Source: Congeria kusceri
Lineage: Eukaryota > Mollusca > Bivalvia > Myida > Dreissenidae
Reading direction: 5' to 3'
Assembly (NCBI GenBank): GCA_027627225.1
Contig: CM051033.1
Coordinates: 7,525,801 to 7,589,800 of the forward strand
Length of the DNA stretch: 64,000 nucleotides
Below the pieces are notes generated by a model. The model was not told where the DNA came from. It made no database searches and worked only from the letters and a program-made list of their open reading frames with translations. Shown here in pieces: positions 12,283 to 23,830 of this stretch (position 1 is its first letter; the number at the start of each line of letters is the position of its first letter). The position numbers and the translations under genes are program-made.

Positions 12283-12373
12283 GGAACAGTCAAATTGTTT
12301 TCCTGAAGTAGAGGGGGCATATTTTGAACTGTTGCCCCGAGGCCGATACTGAAGGAAACAGTTTGACTGTTCC
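12283..12373. repeat. Short foldback (inverted repeat) inside the LINE
   Basis: Arms 12,283-12,304 ('ggaacagtcaaattgttttc...') and 12,353-12,373 ('aggaaacagtttgactgttc...') are near-perfect inverted complements of ~21 bp around a ~48-bp centre. The centre contains 'gggggcatattttgaactgt'. It interrupts the reverse transcriptase reading and is probably a small non-autonomous insertion. Confidence 0.7.
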
Positions 12374-12395
12374 AAAATGACAATGAAATATCTGC

Positions 12396-12827
12396 TTTAT
12401 TACCTACTTCTAATAATAAATAAAAACAATATTGAATTTTTTATATTCCATGAAATCTAATATAATGATAGTTGTGAATCACAAAATAGAACAATCATTA
12501 TCCTGAGTCCTAGCTGCTTGCGACAGTCATTTGGTAAAATTTTTGACCAAGTTGAGAACAAATTACGTCATTCATGACGTAGCATCGATGACGAACATAG
12601 GATATTGGTTGGTCACATGACTTCTAGTAGCAGTCAGTGTTACTATAAAGTTACATTGCGCAACGTTCTGCATAGGTTGCTTCCCTTTGAATAATAATGA
12701 GGGCAACATAACGAAACAAAACCAGGAAACATCACAAAATGTTGCCTGTAGGAAGAAGCTTGTTTTAGCAAAGTGGTAACAGTTAAAAACGCTTAATAAT
12801 CATTTATATAGTAAAGTAGGTAATAAA
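12396..12827. mobile_element. MITE, TIR TTTATTACCTACTT, inserted in the LINE
   Basis: TTTATTACCTACTT at 12,396 is matched by the inverted AAGTAGGTAATAAA ending at 12,827. The LINE protein reading stops before the pair and resumes directly after it ('LFGSRQQLDKC'). A target duplication is not clear. The 430-bp interior has no ORF. Confidence 0.6.
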
Positions 12828-12828
12828 A

Positions 12829-13550
12829 TTAATTTATTCTGTTTGGTAGCAGGCAGCAGCTTGATAAATGTTCTATAACAGAAATAGACATTGCCGGTGA
12901 TGAGATTCAGTCCACAAAAAGTATATGATATTTAGGTGCTTTTCTTGACAAAAATTTCAACTTCAAAGATCATGTTAAAAGAAAATGTCAAACAGCTATG
13001 CTGAATTATTTTAGGGTCAAAAGCATAAGAAAATATCTCAGCAAAGACGCTACAGAAATACTTGTATTGTCTCTAGTAATCTCACATCTTGATGACTGCA
13101 ATGTTATTTCATATGGAATTGCAAAAACTGCAAAGAATACAAAACACGAGTCCTAAACTGGTTTTAATACGCAAAAAGTTTGAAAGCTCAAAACAAGCTC
13201 TGTTACAATTGCACTGGCTTCCCATCAAAGCTAGAATTTAGTATAAAATGCTCACATTCATGTACAATTGTTCAACTGGTCATGCCCCTGCTTACTTAAC
13301 AGAACTGTTGTTGGAACAAAAACCAAGACGCAGATTAAGATCATTTAGCACAAGTGCAGGTTGCTATACCGTACCTTTCAACAAACGTAAAACATTCAGT
13401 GACAAAAGTTTTGAAACAGTTGGACCAAAACTATGGAATCAACTACTATTACACGTTCTCAATCTATTGATATATTCAAAAACAGTCTCAAAACTGTTTT
13501 TATCAGAAATAATGAGTCATATTTTTAAGTTATCATTCGATGGACTTTAA
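12829..13550 (+). pseudogene. LINE reverse transcriptase, thumb/C-terminal portion (dead)
   Basis: After the insertions the reading resumes as LFGSRQQLDKCSITEIDI, then YLGAFLDKNFNFKDHV, 'ISHLDDCNVISYG', 'LQLHWLPIKARI' and 'GPKLWNQLLL'. This is the standard order of C-terminal landmarks in CR1/jockey-like LINE proteins (YLG-LD, SRLDYCN, LHWLPV-RI, APKLWN). A TGA falls just before YLG, and at least one frameshift lies between the DDCN and LHWLP blocks. The last third is open as a 100-codon ORF (13,248-13,550). No poly(A) tail or microsatellite 3' end is evident. Confidence 0.85.
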
Positions 13551-13734
13551 AAGCGGGCAAATTTTTTCTACAGAACTGTGAAAACAAATGAAGAAAATAT
13601 TGTTCCATTGATATCTTTCATTTTCCATATGCAGTTATGGGTTTATACCCCATGCGTCATTTGAATGTCTTATGACTGTGTTTTAATGTAATTAAATCAC
13701 ACGATCGAACTTCATATGATATGTAATGATGCTA

Positions 13735-13800
13735 TCTCTCTCTCGCTCTCTCTGATGATGAATGTATATAAATGTGTGTATGTATTTATGTTTGTATTTA
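13735..13800. repeat. (TC)n then (TG/TA)-rich simple repeat
   Basis: 'ctctctctcgctctctct' is followed by 'atgtatataaatgtgtgtat'. Low-complexity sequence. 13,800-14,080 has nothing beyond a short 'gtgtttgtgtgtgtttg' tract. Confidence 0.7.
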
Positions 13801-14091
13801 TATATAATGTAATGTTTTGTTTTGTAGTTTATATACAGCGCCATTGAATACGCTTTTGTGTAAAAATAGGCGTTTAAGCAAATTAAACAGTTTCAGTATC
13901 CAGTGGAAAGGGAATAATATTGCACAAAAAATTATCTATACATACATAACGTCTGGTGAATAGCATGTATGTTGTGCGTGTTTGTGTGTGTTTGTCATTC
14001 ATGGACAGAACTTTGACCCGTTCACCATGAATGCTTCCCGATTATGGATCCTGACAGCGCTACGATACAAATAATAAAAAAAGTCAGAAAT

Positions 14092-14190
14092 GTCAGGATA
14101 CTGTCTGGACGCTGACGGGACACTGTCGGATCGCAGTTGGGAGAATTTGGACGCTGTCGGGACTCAGTCGAGACGCTGTCGGGACATAAT
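14092..14190. repeat. Short degenerate GACGCTGTCGGGAC repeats
   Basis: Five to six imperfect copies of a ~16-bp motif ('ggacgctgtcgggac') lie in locally GC-rich sequence. They produce the 63-codon minus-strand ORF, which is not a gene. Confidence 0.55.
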
Positions 14191-14389
14191 CAATCTTTTG
14201 ATCAAAAATTGAATTTCGGGCCCCAAATCTCAGAATATTGTCCTGACTTTTAACACATTTTATTTGGGACACTCGGCTCAACAAGGGCAGGAAAAATCGG
14301 GGAATGTGTGACTGAGGCTTAAATCACTGAATTGATTGTCTACTGAAAAACATGTAAGACATACCTTCATAAACACCCAAAAAATGAAA

Positions 14390-16003
14390 ATAATTTTACT
14401 GCTAAATTGAAAAAAACTTGACCAAATTATATTTTATTTGCTACAAATGAAAGACAACACTGTTACATGGCATAACAATTTCTACATTTCAAATGTTCAC
14501 AGATTAAATCGTTAAATGGTCCGACTTATTTTCCAACAATTTTGATAACAAAGCAAGTACCAAACAAATACGTCACCACTGGTTAAGATCTGTCTTTGTA
14601 TTGAAATGTCCTTCAGTGAAGTTAGCAGCCTTTGTACAAGAGCTATCAGAGGACAGTGCGCTCGACTATTTGAAGCAGGTGTGTGAAAATATCAAAATTG
14701 TTAACTTGTCCATGTACTTGTCCGCAAACAATAGTCACTTGTCCAGTTTTTATTCAGGCCTTCCTGATATATTTTTTCATTAAATTATAAACAAAACACA
14801 ATTTGTCATTCAAATTTATAAGGGTATAATAAAACGATTATTAGCTTCCAACTTAAATCATCATACTAACACCCTGAAATCATACTTGTCCATGGACAAG
14901 TACAATGGAATAAATCACTTGTCCAACAGTAAAATTACCAGCGTCTGACAAGTCTGGCATAAGATTTCCACACCCCTGATTTGAAGTATTTCAGTTGGTA
15001 CATATTTTGGATAGTGGAAGGGGCATACATTTGTTAAAATACAAAACTTTTAAGTGAAGCTTTGTATAGTTTATAAATTTATAGAAAAAAAACTTAAACC
15101 ACAAAGTGGGCTAATTCTGTCAAAATACAAAACAGAGTTATGGGTAATGTTGCCCCTGATACTAGAGTTAATGAAAAACGTTAGTTCAAAATTTCAAGCG
15201 AATAACTTATGTAGTTTTGAAGTTACAAAACTTTTGAATAAAAACTTGGACGCTGATGCCGACGCCGGGGGTAGTACGAAAGCTCACCTATTTTTCAAAT
15301 GGTCGAGCCAAAAATCAGAGTGAATAACACCGACATTAAAGCACAATGGTAGCATTCAAGGTGTTGGCAATTTTGTATGTAATTATGATTATACTTAATT
15401 AGATCAGCCCTTGGTGAACATTAAAATTGGACCATAAATCATTCACGATCTGCTGAGTTATCCGAAGGTATTCCCAATACAGACATATTGTGATTATAAT
15501 AACATAGGAATGCACTACAAGTGCTCAAGTGACACCTAGAATTTCAAAATACACAACTATTTTCACTACATAAACAAGCTCTCTTTCCAAATGTTCCATT
15601 GTTATTGTGTTTTTTTCAAGTATGGTTTTCAAAGGCTTTGTACAAATCTTTGTGTTACAGAATCAGCAACAAGATACTATGCTGCAGTGACAAATGACAC
15701 ATATAGCTTTTCTCTTAAAAAAAAACACTATATACCACGACAGTCCTGTGCCAAAGCGAGAATTTAGTTGTGTACTGCTATTTCTTGACAACTGTAAGAC
15801 CATAATCAGTTTTTCCAAAATATTACTGTACTTAATAGACTGTCTAAAGTATGGCGGTTTACCCAAATAACAATTTTAAACTCAATAATGGTATTTCAAA
15901 TACATTTTCCATCTCAATACTGCTAAAGGCCCCCCTCCCCTCATTATTGATACAGATAAATAGCACTTACTTTATTCCGGTCATGCAATGATACCATGAT
16001 ATA
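14390..16003 (+). repeat. Duplicated segment, copy 4, left block, with nested repeat element
   Basis: Flanks 14,390-14,610 and 15,330-16,003 match 6,230-7,060 in order. The middle is an insertion of the AAGAGCT..AGAGGACAG element, absent from the paralogue. Confidence 0.65.
14620..15325 (+). mobile_element. AAGAGCTRTCAGAGGACAG element, nested copy
   Basis: It begins 'acaagagctatcagaggaca' and ends 'gacgctgatgccgacgccgg' followed by 'aaagctcacctatttttc', matching the start and end logic of 5,028-6,070. Only one to two of the ~150-bp internal units remain (15,080-15,250). The interior also holds a run of 'acttgtcc' boxes (14,710-14,960), including the palindromic 'cttgtccatggacaag'. Comparison with 6,230-7,060 shows it as an insertion. 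Confidence 0.65.
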
Positions 16004-16005
16004 TG

Positions 16006-16977
16006 TAGCCTCGGGGTACCAATTCTCGAACAATTTTTTTAAGTATGGTTAAATATATAAAATTGTTACAAGCTCTTGGAAAATATTTACATTAGCATAT
16101 CAGACAAAACACGACTCTTTCTAAAACTACAAAAATTCGCGAAAATATCAGTTGATAACACCACCTTACCGTTTGTCAAATCAAGTCACCTACGTTTACA
16201 TTTCGGACCTGGTTTGGAACCAATTGTCAAATGTTCATTCACTTGTGTCAACAAAAAGTTCCAACACACATGTAACAGGTAACATCAATGTATTTACATC
16301 ATAAATGAAGTGCAGTATTACTATTGATGATTTTTTTTACACAAGCAACAAATAATGCTGAACATTTTCATAGAACAAATAAATATAAATAAATCACTCT
16401 ACTTGACATCATACTATCACATATTGAAAGTTCGTATCCTAATACTATGTGTAGATCAACAATGAATAAAAGAGACTCAAGCACATTGTGTTTGTCTAGG
16501 AAATACTTTCATTATTCAATGACCAATACAAATAATGGTAATTGTATGTAACCAAAATGAAATAAAAATAACTTAGTTGTGTGTAACCTAATATATAGCA
16601 TTACTGTGATAAATACGTCATTCTGACAGTTGTAAACAAAGTAAAAGGCCTACATGTTGAATGACAGCTTTGTTCCAAGTGTTTAAATCTTAAAATCAAT
16701 ACTACTTTTGTGACAAATAATGATTTTACTAAAGGAAACACGACATTTCCCGGTCACATACTTAAACTTTGTATAGTTTAATAAAACTTCGTCTGCAGAT
16801 GTGCTACCGAAAAAGAGGCTGTGAAGTTGGAAGTTTGCCAATACAACATTTGTATATTAGACTTACTTAAAACGACAACATATTTTAGTTTCAATGATTC
16901 ACATGTGAATAAGTTTGATTAATAATAAAAATCGTTCGAGAATTGGTACAGTTAGAGAATTGGTACCCTGAGGCTAC
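16006..16977. mobile_element. Non-autonomous transposon, TIR TAGCCTCRGGGTACCAATTC
   Basis: The left end 'tagcctcggggtaccaattc' then 'tcgaac' is mirrored by 'gagaattggtaccctgaggc' then 'ta' at the right. A second inner inverted copy, 'cgttcgagaattggtac', lies at about 16,933-16,949. The ~970-bp interior has no transposase. The paralogue near 7,040 lacks it, so this is an insertion into the duplicated segment. The target duplication is not clear. Confidence 0.7.
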
Positions 16978-16999
16978 ATTGTTTTAAAAGAATCTTATT

Positions 17000-18010
17000 T
17001 ATTATAAAATACATTATTTTTTTATTAGTATTATTTGATTGTTTATCTCAGGTGGATCTTATAATTAATATTTCTCCTACAATAGTGTAATTTGCAAGTC
17101 ATTTTGGAATTTCAAACTGAATTAGTTCTAATATTGCAACAATTACAACTATTTTGATCAAGACATTCATTGACTGTGGATTTAATTGTTTAGGTCTTGA
17201 ATGTCTCTGAAGTACAATGTGCATTGAAAGCATTTCAAAAGCACAGTATCATGAGAATGGGCACCTGAACAAGTGGCAAACAGTTTGTAATATCTGATAA
17301 GCAAATCCCACAGAGTTATTCAAAACAGTTATAAAAATGGTATATTATGTTGATCAGTAGTTTACAATGCCAATTAAGATAGGTATAACCCTTGACCATT
17401 CTTTTTTTAAATCCTATTAACGTATCTTTAACTTAAGGTGTACTTAATTAAAACGTTGTACGACAAAGCTTGTGGTTATTTTATCATGACCATTTTACAC
17501 AAAGGAATTCACTGGGGAGGGTATTCGTCGAGCAATTAAAACCTTATAGTATCTACTGATATCTACTGATTGGTTTCAAACTTCATAATTGTTTGTTGGA
17601 CCATAGGACGTTTTAAAGGCATATTTTTTCTGCTCAAGTTAATCGCATTGTTTTCAACAGAAAGGGTCAAAGTAGCACCGTAACTTCGTGCCAAAGAAAC
17701 ATTAAAGAACAATATGTCAATAGATTTGTTGCTGTGCTTTTGCCAGTTAGCAATTGCTCTACATTTCAATTTAAAACCCCAAAGTCAGTCGCAAGAGATT
17801 TGGCACGATATGCTTTGCAACTTCTTAATATGTAGTTATACTTAGAAGACTTTAATTTTATTTTACCTTGCGCTGATTACGCTCTTGAAAAGTGAACCAT
17901 GAAATACAGTCATTTTCAACGAAGTATGTGCATCAAAGCAAGAGTAGAGTAAATGGACGAATAACCGACATAATTAAGATAGGAGGAGGCATGAGCATAC
18001 CCAGTCAATA
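17000..18010 (+). repeat. Duplicated segment, copy 4, right block
   Basis: Collinear with 8,060-9,130 (see that entry). It continues the copy that begins at 14,390, after the 16,006-16,977 insertion. Confidence 0.65.
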
Positions 18011-18049
18011 CACTACACTGTACTATGAACATTATACAATTTTAAAATA

Positions 18050-18535
18050 AAAAAGAAAAATGTAGAACGCCGAGGTGCGCACAGTACGATCGCAAGCATT
18101 GCCTCAGCAATGAAGTGGCAATGCCAGTAGACACGATGGGATTGCATAGAATGCCTAGCGACGGTGCACACTTTGAGCATACACAAAACAAATGTTGTCG
18201 CTCTGCGTTCTGATAAGAGCGCAGTGGGGTCACCGTAAGGTCTCCTATAACACCACAGGAGATACGCAGAGGTCTTACTGCGAATGCTGTGGTTGTGGGT
18301 GGCGCTTTCACGGAGTTCTCTGAGATGTCACTGCCGCTCTACCGCGCTTCTACGGCGCGTCTTCGGCGCTTATATTGAGTGCTATTTTTTTTACTGCGCT
18401 CTCACAATGACTGTACGGAACTGTCTCAGTGGTCATTGCGCTCCCAAGGCGCTTCTACAGCATCCATCGGCGTTTGCAAGACAAAAACAAACAAAATAGT
18501 ATTAATGAATAAGATAAGCAAATAAACATTCGTTT
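18050..18535. other. GC-rich block rich in short inverted motifs
   Basis: This stretch is clearly more GC-rich than its surroundings. It is full of 'gcgc', 'cagtg/cactg' and 'cggcg' motifs in both orientations, as are 18,890-19,090. It may be the two subterminal regions of one transposon flanking the putative Harbinger fragment, but I could not define terminal repeats. Confidence 0.35.
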
Positions 18536-18539
18536 CATC

Positions 18540-18695
18540 ATGGCTGATGTACGCCAGCAAGCCAGGCTACTGCTTGCCTACATGCAAGACCCGCAGATCC
18601 ACGATGATGCAGACACTGTGTATATCATTTTGGGACGGCAATGGAGGAGTGCCCAAAGGCGTAGAAGGCTTTGGGTTCAACCATGGCTGATTATA
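18540..18695 (+). pseudogene. Possible Harbinger-type transposase N-terminal fragment
   Basis: The ORF begins MADVRQQARLLLAYMQDP and reaches 'RRRRLWVQPWL' at residues ~39-50. A basic run followed by W-V-x-P-W resembles the segment near the start of PIF/Harbinger (HARBI1-like) nucleases. After this motif the reading becomes low-complexity and ends at 18,776 without any catalytic domain, so at best it is a first exon or a truncated relic. The call rests on one short motif. Confidence 0.35.
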
Positions 18696-19099
18696 ACTAC
18701 ACAATGGCAATATATTTTTTTTAATCTGATTTTTTACGAGGCAATAAAAATTAGAAATTTTAATGCCGCATTTTGATTATTATAAATTGACAAGCAATGT
18801 CTCTGTGTTCAAGCTATATTTATAATGTTGACACAAATGTTACAGTAAAACTGATGAGGATGTGTGTATAAACTTTGTTTTATAGGTAGTGCAAAGAACG
18901 TCTTCAACACACGGTGACACAGTGTGAGCGCCGTGAAAACGCAGTGCACGCAGTGGAAGCCTCGTGAGAGTTCAAACAATGTTTTTACACTGTAGAACGC
19001 AGTGACATCTCCATCTTCACAAAAAATATCAGATTTTTCTTGCGATCTCACAGCACTCTGAAAAATCAAACAATGCTGTGCCAATGCAGTAAGAACATG

Positions 19100-20270
19100 G
19101 TATAGTGTGACAGGGGTATGAGGTAGACTACTCCTCCCACACAGACTGTACCTTATCTAGAACACTAACCTAAACAACTTCTTCCCATTGTAGCATTCAG
19201 AGGGTTAACACCCAGACAGTGTGTACAGTGTACAACTTTGTATAATAGCAGCTAGATTAAGATATAGCTGTTTAAATTGGGTAGATTTAAACCTACTTGA
19301 TATAACTTATAAGGCAATATTAATTTGATATTTCTTGTATTGTTTTTAAACTAATTACATTCAGTACAATTTCAATCATACTGATTAATTGTGCAGATTT
19401 AAACCTACTAGCCCGAGTTATATGGCAAACATTTGTTACATTACTTTATACCAAATCTATTGCCATTTTTATTGAGCACAGTCAGTTGGAGTTCAGCTGC
19501 AGGATTCCCCCTATCTCTTTGACTTTCATCTTTCCCCTCTGTATACCTGTACATGAGTCGTGCTGAACACACAGGACCATAGCAACATAACTTAAATTGT
19601 ATTATTATTTAATAATGTACATTTTCTGTTGTTACATGTAGCAGACCCCTCCCTTGAACAATGTAATAGATCAAGGATTCCTTATTTTAAAACCATTTAT
19701 TATAAATGCTTTTTTGCTCTATTTACGTTAATTATTATTGTTAAGTATTAATAATGGACCCAGTTATTAATCTTTTCACTTGTAGTAAATGTTGTTTTAA
19801 ACCCTACTGGTCATAAAACTTTTACTATGTTTGACAGTAATTTGTATTTAATTGTCTTTGCCAATCAAGATCTCATTATTTGTTGAATATTTTGAACACT
19901 TATTTATACTTTTTAATGCAATTTTTGCTCTTATAGAAATGGTCACTAGCTATTTAACTTTTAAACTGATTAAACCACCTATTTTCAGTGTTGCTATCTA
20001 TGTAAATCATTATTGACCTGGTCCCAATATACCAAAACACCAACCAACCACTGCGCACAAAAAATTACCCCCGCCCACCTCAAAAATTACTTACAAGACA
20101 GTCTTCTTCTATGTATGTGCGATTCTCTTAAATAGCAAGTATATATTTGTGCATTCGATACAGTTGTTTTTATAAGTTACATATTGTTTTATCTGTGTTA
20201 ATTTTAAACGCCCTAAAACGTAAGCTATTTGATAACACTTCTAACATTTGTATGATATGTTTTTATAGTT
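19100..20270. other. No feature recognised
   Basis: AT-rich sequence without supported ORFs, terminal repeats or RNA genes. Poly-T and 'aataat' tracts are common. Confidence 0.5.
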
Positions 20271-20273
20271 TTA

Positions 20274-20895
20274 TACAGTTGAACATCACTATTTCGAAGT
20301 CGTTGGGACCGACGGAAAAAGTTTGTTATAGGAAAGTTCGAAACAGTGCTGTTTTCTTGCACACCTGGTTAAATTACACCATGTGTATACATGAGGTATA
20401 CATGTACAACAATGGATCGTAAATAATATCGTAAAGATTGTAAAAATCAATTACCACAGATTGCATTTAGTAGGTTGTTTTTATTTATATATTCAACTTA
20501 TTATAAAAGATCAAAGAACAATGTGATATAAGACAGAGCATGTTAAGGATGAGCACTTTGAAATGTACAATACTGCTTTTAATGTATACTCAACTGTCAA
20601 ATATCACGTATATCCAAGGTCGTTATTTACCCGTAACTGGGTAAACCCCAGAACAATGGAAGATGCGAAAACATAACCGAGCAACGACTGCCGAGTCATC
20701 AAACCTTTCATAGACAGCTCAAGTTTAGGTGCAACTTCGAAATAAACACTGACAATTAGGTGTGACAAACATAGTTGGGACCGGAATTTTAGTTCGAAAT
20801 AGAGATGATTTAGAAACAGAAAATTCGAATACATAAAAAATCGGGACCTAAAACAAGTTCGAAACAGCGTTTAATTTAAATTAACAGTGTTCAAA
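20274..20895. mobile_element. Relic of a Tc1/mariner-like MITE
   Basis: The left end reads 'tacagttgaacatcactatt' then 'tcgaagtcgttgggacc'. Internal and right-hand copies of 'gttcgaaa' and 'gggacc' occur in inverted order (20,780-20,870). The pattern 'cagttgaac...tcgaa' resembles the 28,061-28,551 element. The right boundary is uncertain. Confidence 0.4.
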
Positions 20896-20939
20896 TTAGA
20901 GGTAGGCAACAGTAGCATATTGGACCTTGAACCTTATCT

Positions 20940-21190
20940 TTTTTCTTAAACTGTCACCCTGGGTTATGCTACATGTCACTAAATAACCCAACAATTTTAA
21001 GTCTTAAAGGACAGGGTCTCATGTTGAAGCAAAACATTTCCTGTCTACAAGTGTTCAGCATTAGTTCAAAGCATGTCTTGTGTTTGTTACACCCAACAAT
21101 AAGATTTATATACCAAAAAGACATACGGAATGTTACATTACTTTGGTGTTATGGTGGCTTGTATCGCCAAAGTTGATTGTGTGACATTGT
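20940..21190 (+). repeat. Dispersed repeat, paralogous to 40,685-40,935
   Basis: It shares 'aaggacagggtctcatgttg', 'taagatttatataccaaaaa', 'actttggtgtta.ggtggct' and 'gattgtgtga.' with 40,685-40,935 over ~240 bp in the same order. Both contain a 67-69-codon opening that is not conserved as protein. I treat it as noncoding. Confidence 0.65.
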
Positions 21191-21217
21191 ATTCCACAAC
21201 CACATGTCTCCTTATGA

Positions 21218-21290
21218 TAAAACAAGAGCTGTTGGAGGACAGCGCATTAGACTTTTCTTGTGCTTGTCCGAGTTACTGGCATTTTTTTTC
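21218..21290 (+). repeat. Start fragment of the AAGAGCTGT..GGACAG element
   Basis: 'acaagagctgttggaggaca' then 'gcgcattagac' matches the 5' ends at 5,028 and 14,630, and is followed by 'gcttgtccgag'. Only the first ~70 bp are recognisable. Confidence 0.5.
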
Positions 21291-21379
21291 TAAATCAAGA
21301 AATATGTAAATTCCACCAAAACCGCATTTTCGAACGAATTAGATTGAAGTCAGCACATTAATAATTTTGTTTGTAATGG

Positions 21380-21650
21380 TGAACTCGACATTGACCCCAT
21401 TAACCCCATATCAGGGTTTCCTGCAGGATTTCCTGAAGGCATGTCGGCATCCCTGACACACACCCCTGCGAAATCGGCCGCTCAGTTTGGCACCACCTCC
21501 TCGAAATCGGCCGCATCGCACGACCCCAGCTCCCCCAAATTTGGCTGAAACGCTTAAACCCACCTCCCCAAAATCGGTCGGATTGCGCGACCCCACCTTT
21601 ATGAAAACGATTGCGACGTTCGCAATCCAGGCGGCGATCAAATCGGCAGT
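21380..21650. repeat. GC-rich degenerate tandem repeat
   Basis: Three to four imperfect units share 'cgaaatcggccgc', 'cgcacgacccca' and 'cacctcccc', alternating with 'aaatttgg'. The minus strand therefore reads through as a Gly/Arg-rich 76-codon ORF. It stands out in base composition. 21,650-22,735 holds nothing else I can support. Confidence 0.5.
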
Positions 21651-22734
21651 ATCGCTTTAACTACTGCCCTTTATCTAGCTTTTTGTTCGACCTGAACCTC
21701 TCTTTGCATTACCTTTAATTTTGAAATTCTTACTTTTCTAAAAATTGAAACTAATAAAAATATTTATCCTACTCAAATTGCAATAACCGCGTTTTTTTCA
21801 TTGAATAAAAACGTGTTGACTAACTCCTTTGGAGGCAGTGTACATCAAAATATTAGGCTGCATTTTCTATGGAATTAATTTTCAATCATACATTGTTTTG
21901 TTGAAAAGCCTAGCCGTTTTTCCGCGTTAAAGTTCTGTTATAGCCTAGTTTGTTTTTTTTCAAAAACTTTTATTTTTACCTCATTAATTGTTTTCTAATG
22001 CGAAAGAAATAAATCGTTAATATCAGTTATACTACATGCGGATATTAAAAGCCGAAAATTACTGGAATCTGACTGCGGTTCCTAATCAACATAAATTACG
22101 GTCCTGTATCTCCATGTAAAAACAAAGATCTATTGTTTATAGATCTCTGGTAAAACGGGTGTTTTTCTACAAAAGCGCGCGAAAATTATGTTGCCATGCA
22201 CAAGGTCACGGATGCCTCATGAAAAAATGTGCGTGAACTGGCCACGTGCTTAATTACAGAGTTTATGTGAACAAAATTAAGTTTGACGATGTTAAAATGT
22301 GTTTTAAAATGGGTTCTTTAATACATTATTCGTTTGCTTATTTTTGATTGTCAATTTGTGAAATGGATGAAAAAATTACCAGGATGAAATACAACGTTAA
22401 ATATAATAATCAAATGTTTTTAAATGGCTGTTCACTTTTCCCCGCAACGCGAGTATTTGTTGTCAAACACTATTTTAGATGTTAGTAAGGTATAAACTCC
22501 GCTCTAAAAATCACCATATTTGGTTGCCTAATGAGATCGTTGTGGGCGGGACTTCACAGTTCAGTAACTCGTTAATCACACTGTTGGAATTGAGACCTTA
22601 TCGATCAATACGGTGTTCATTTATGACCCTGTGGTTAACAATCGGTGTAATAGATAAAGGGATTAAGGGTTGTCGCTTTGAAAATTAAAGCATCTCGGCA
22701 TTATTTAAGCAAATGTCGGCAAATTGCAATCCCA

Positions 22735-23490
22735 AGCTAGGTCTTGATATAAGGTATCTATTTATTACGTTTCATTAAAAATCTCAATGTCTTCTCAAGC
22801 TATAGAGCATTAACAGTTTGTCTGTTTTAGTAATGGTGGTCTTGACCCAACCCACCGCATATGCAATCCCAAGCGAGGTCTCGATATGAGATATCAATGT
22901 ATGAAGTTTCATTAAAATATCTCAATGTGTTCTCAAGCTTTTGAGCAGAAACCATTTTTTATTTTTAGAAACGGTGACCTTGATAGTTACCCCATCCATC
23001 TTATATGCAATCCCAAGACAGGTCTTATTATAATGTATCTATGTATCAAGTTTCATTAAAATATCTCAATTCATTCTCAAGTTATTGAGAAGAAACCGTT
23101 TTTCTATTTTTAATAACAGTGACCTTGACCGTAATCCCACTCACCCCATATGCAATTCTATGTTAGGTCTTGATATAAGGTATCTATGTATTAAGTTTCA
23201 ATAAAATATCTCAATGCGTTCTCAAGTTATTGAGAGGAAACCGTTTTTTCTATTTTTAGTAACAGTGACCTTGACCTTGATACCACCCACCCCATATGCA
23301 ATCCCAAGCAAAGTCTCGATATATGTATGTATAAAGCTTCATTGAATATCTCAATGCGTTCTCATGTTATTGAGCAGAAACCGTTTTTCTATTTTTAGTA
23401 ACAGTGACCTTGACCCCACCGACCCCATATCCAATTCCAATCGAGGTCTCGATATCAGGTATCTATGTATTTAGTTTCATTTAACATGAT
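22735..23490 (+). repeat. 'gaccttgacc' tandem array, six units
   Basis: Six units of ~110-165 bp have 'gtgaccttgacc', 'atgcaatcccaag', 'ggtctcgatata', 'gtatctatgta', 'aagtttcatta' and 'gttctcaagttattgag'. This is the cleanest copy of the family in the window. Confidence 0.85.
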
Positions 23491-23517
23491 TCATTATTAC
23501 CTTGAATACTGCTTTAG

Positions 23518-23593
23518 GTATGTGGAGAGTTATGAAACATTAGCAACTGACCTACAAGATGATAGAGGCAGACCATACCAAATTCTCCCATGA
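23518..23593 (+). CDS. Candidate terminal exon, host gene of unknown function
   Basis: A good 3' splice site ('ttgaatactgctttag') is followed by an open reading, YVESYETLATDLQDDRGRPY then QILP and TGA. The peptide is polar and protein-like, with codon use unlike the flanking repeats. It enters in the phase where the first exon base completes a codon. No upstream exon could be located because a repeat array lies immediately left. The reading is too short to identify a family. It could also be a chance opening. Confidence 0.35.
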
Positions 23594-23788
23594 CTGGCAT
23601 TTTGGACTGTGGAATGTACATGTTTTCTTGTAGTTGTTAATGTTATATGTAAATGTAGGTTTATTAATTGCACAATTTGTGCAACATATTGTACTTGGAA
23701 ATGTACATATTTAAAAAAAATAAATAAATCTTTATTAATGTTGATTTATATTAGGTTTATTAAAAACTATTTATGTTACATTACACAG

Positions 23789-23830
23789 GTCCGATGGAAG
23801 AAAACGGATGGCAAGATCCTGAAAATCTGA
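23789..23830 (+). CDS. Candidate alternative terminal exon
   Basis: A strong acceptor ('tgttacattacacag') precedes 'gtccgatggaagaaaacgga'. The reading VRWKKTDGKILKI-stop is open in phase 0, and SDGRKRMARS-stop in the phase used by the exon at 23,518. It could be an alternative last exon of the same unknown gene. Very short, so weak evidence. Confidence 0.2.
   Translation, partial: VRWKKTDGKILKI

Noticed and set aside
18042..18499. 89- and 71-codon ORFs in the GC-rich block
   Set aside because: Openings caused by base composition; no domain and no agreement with the adjacent Harbinger-like reading.
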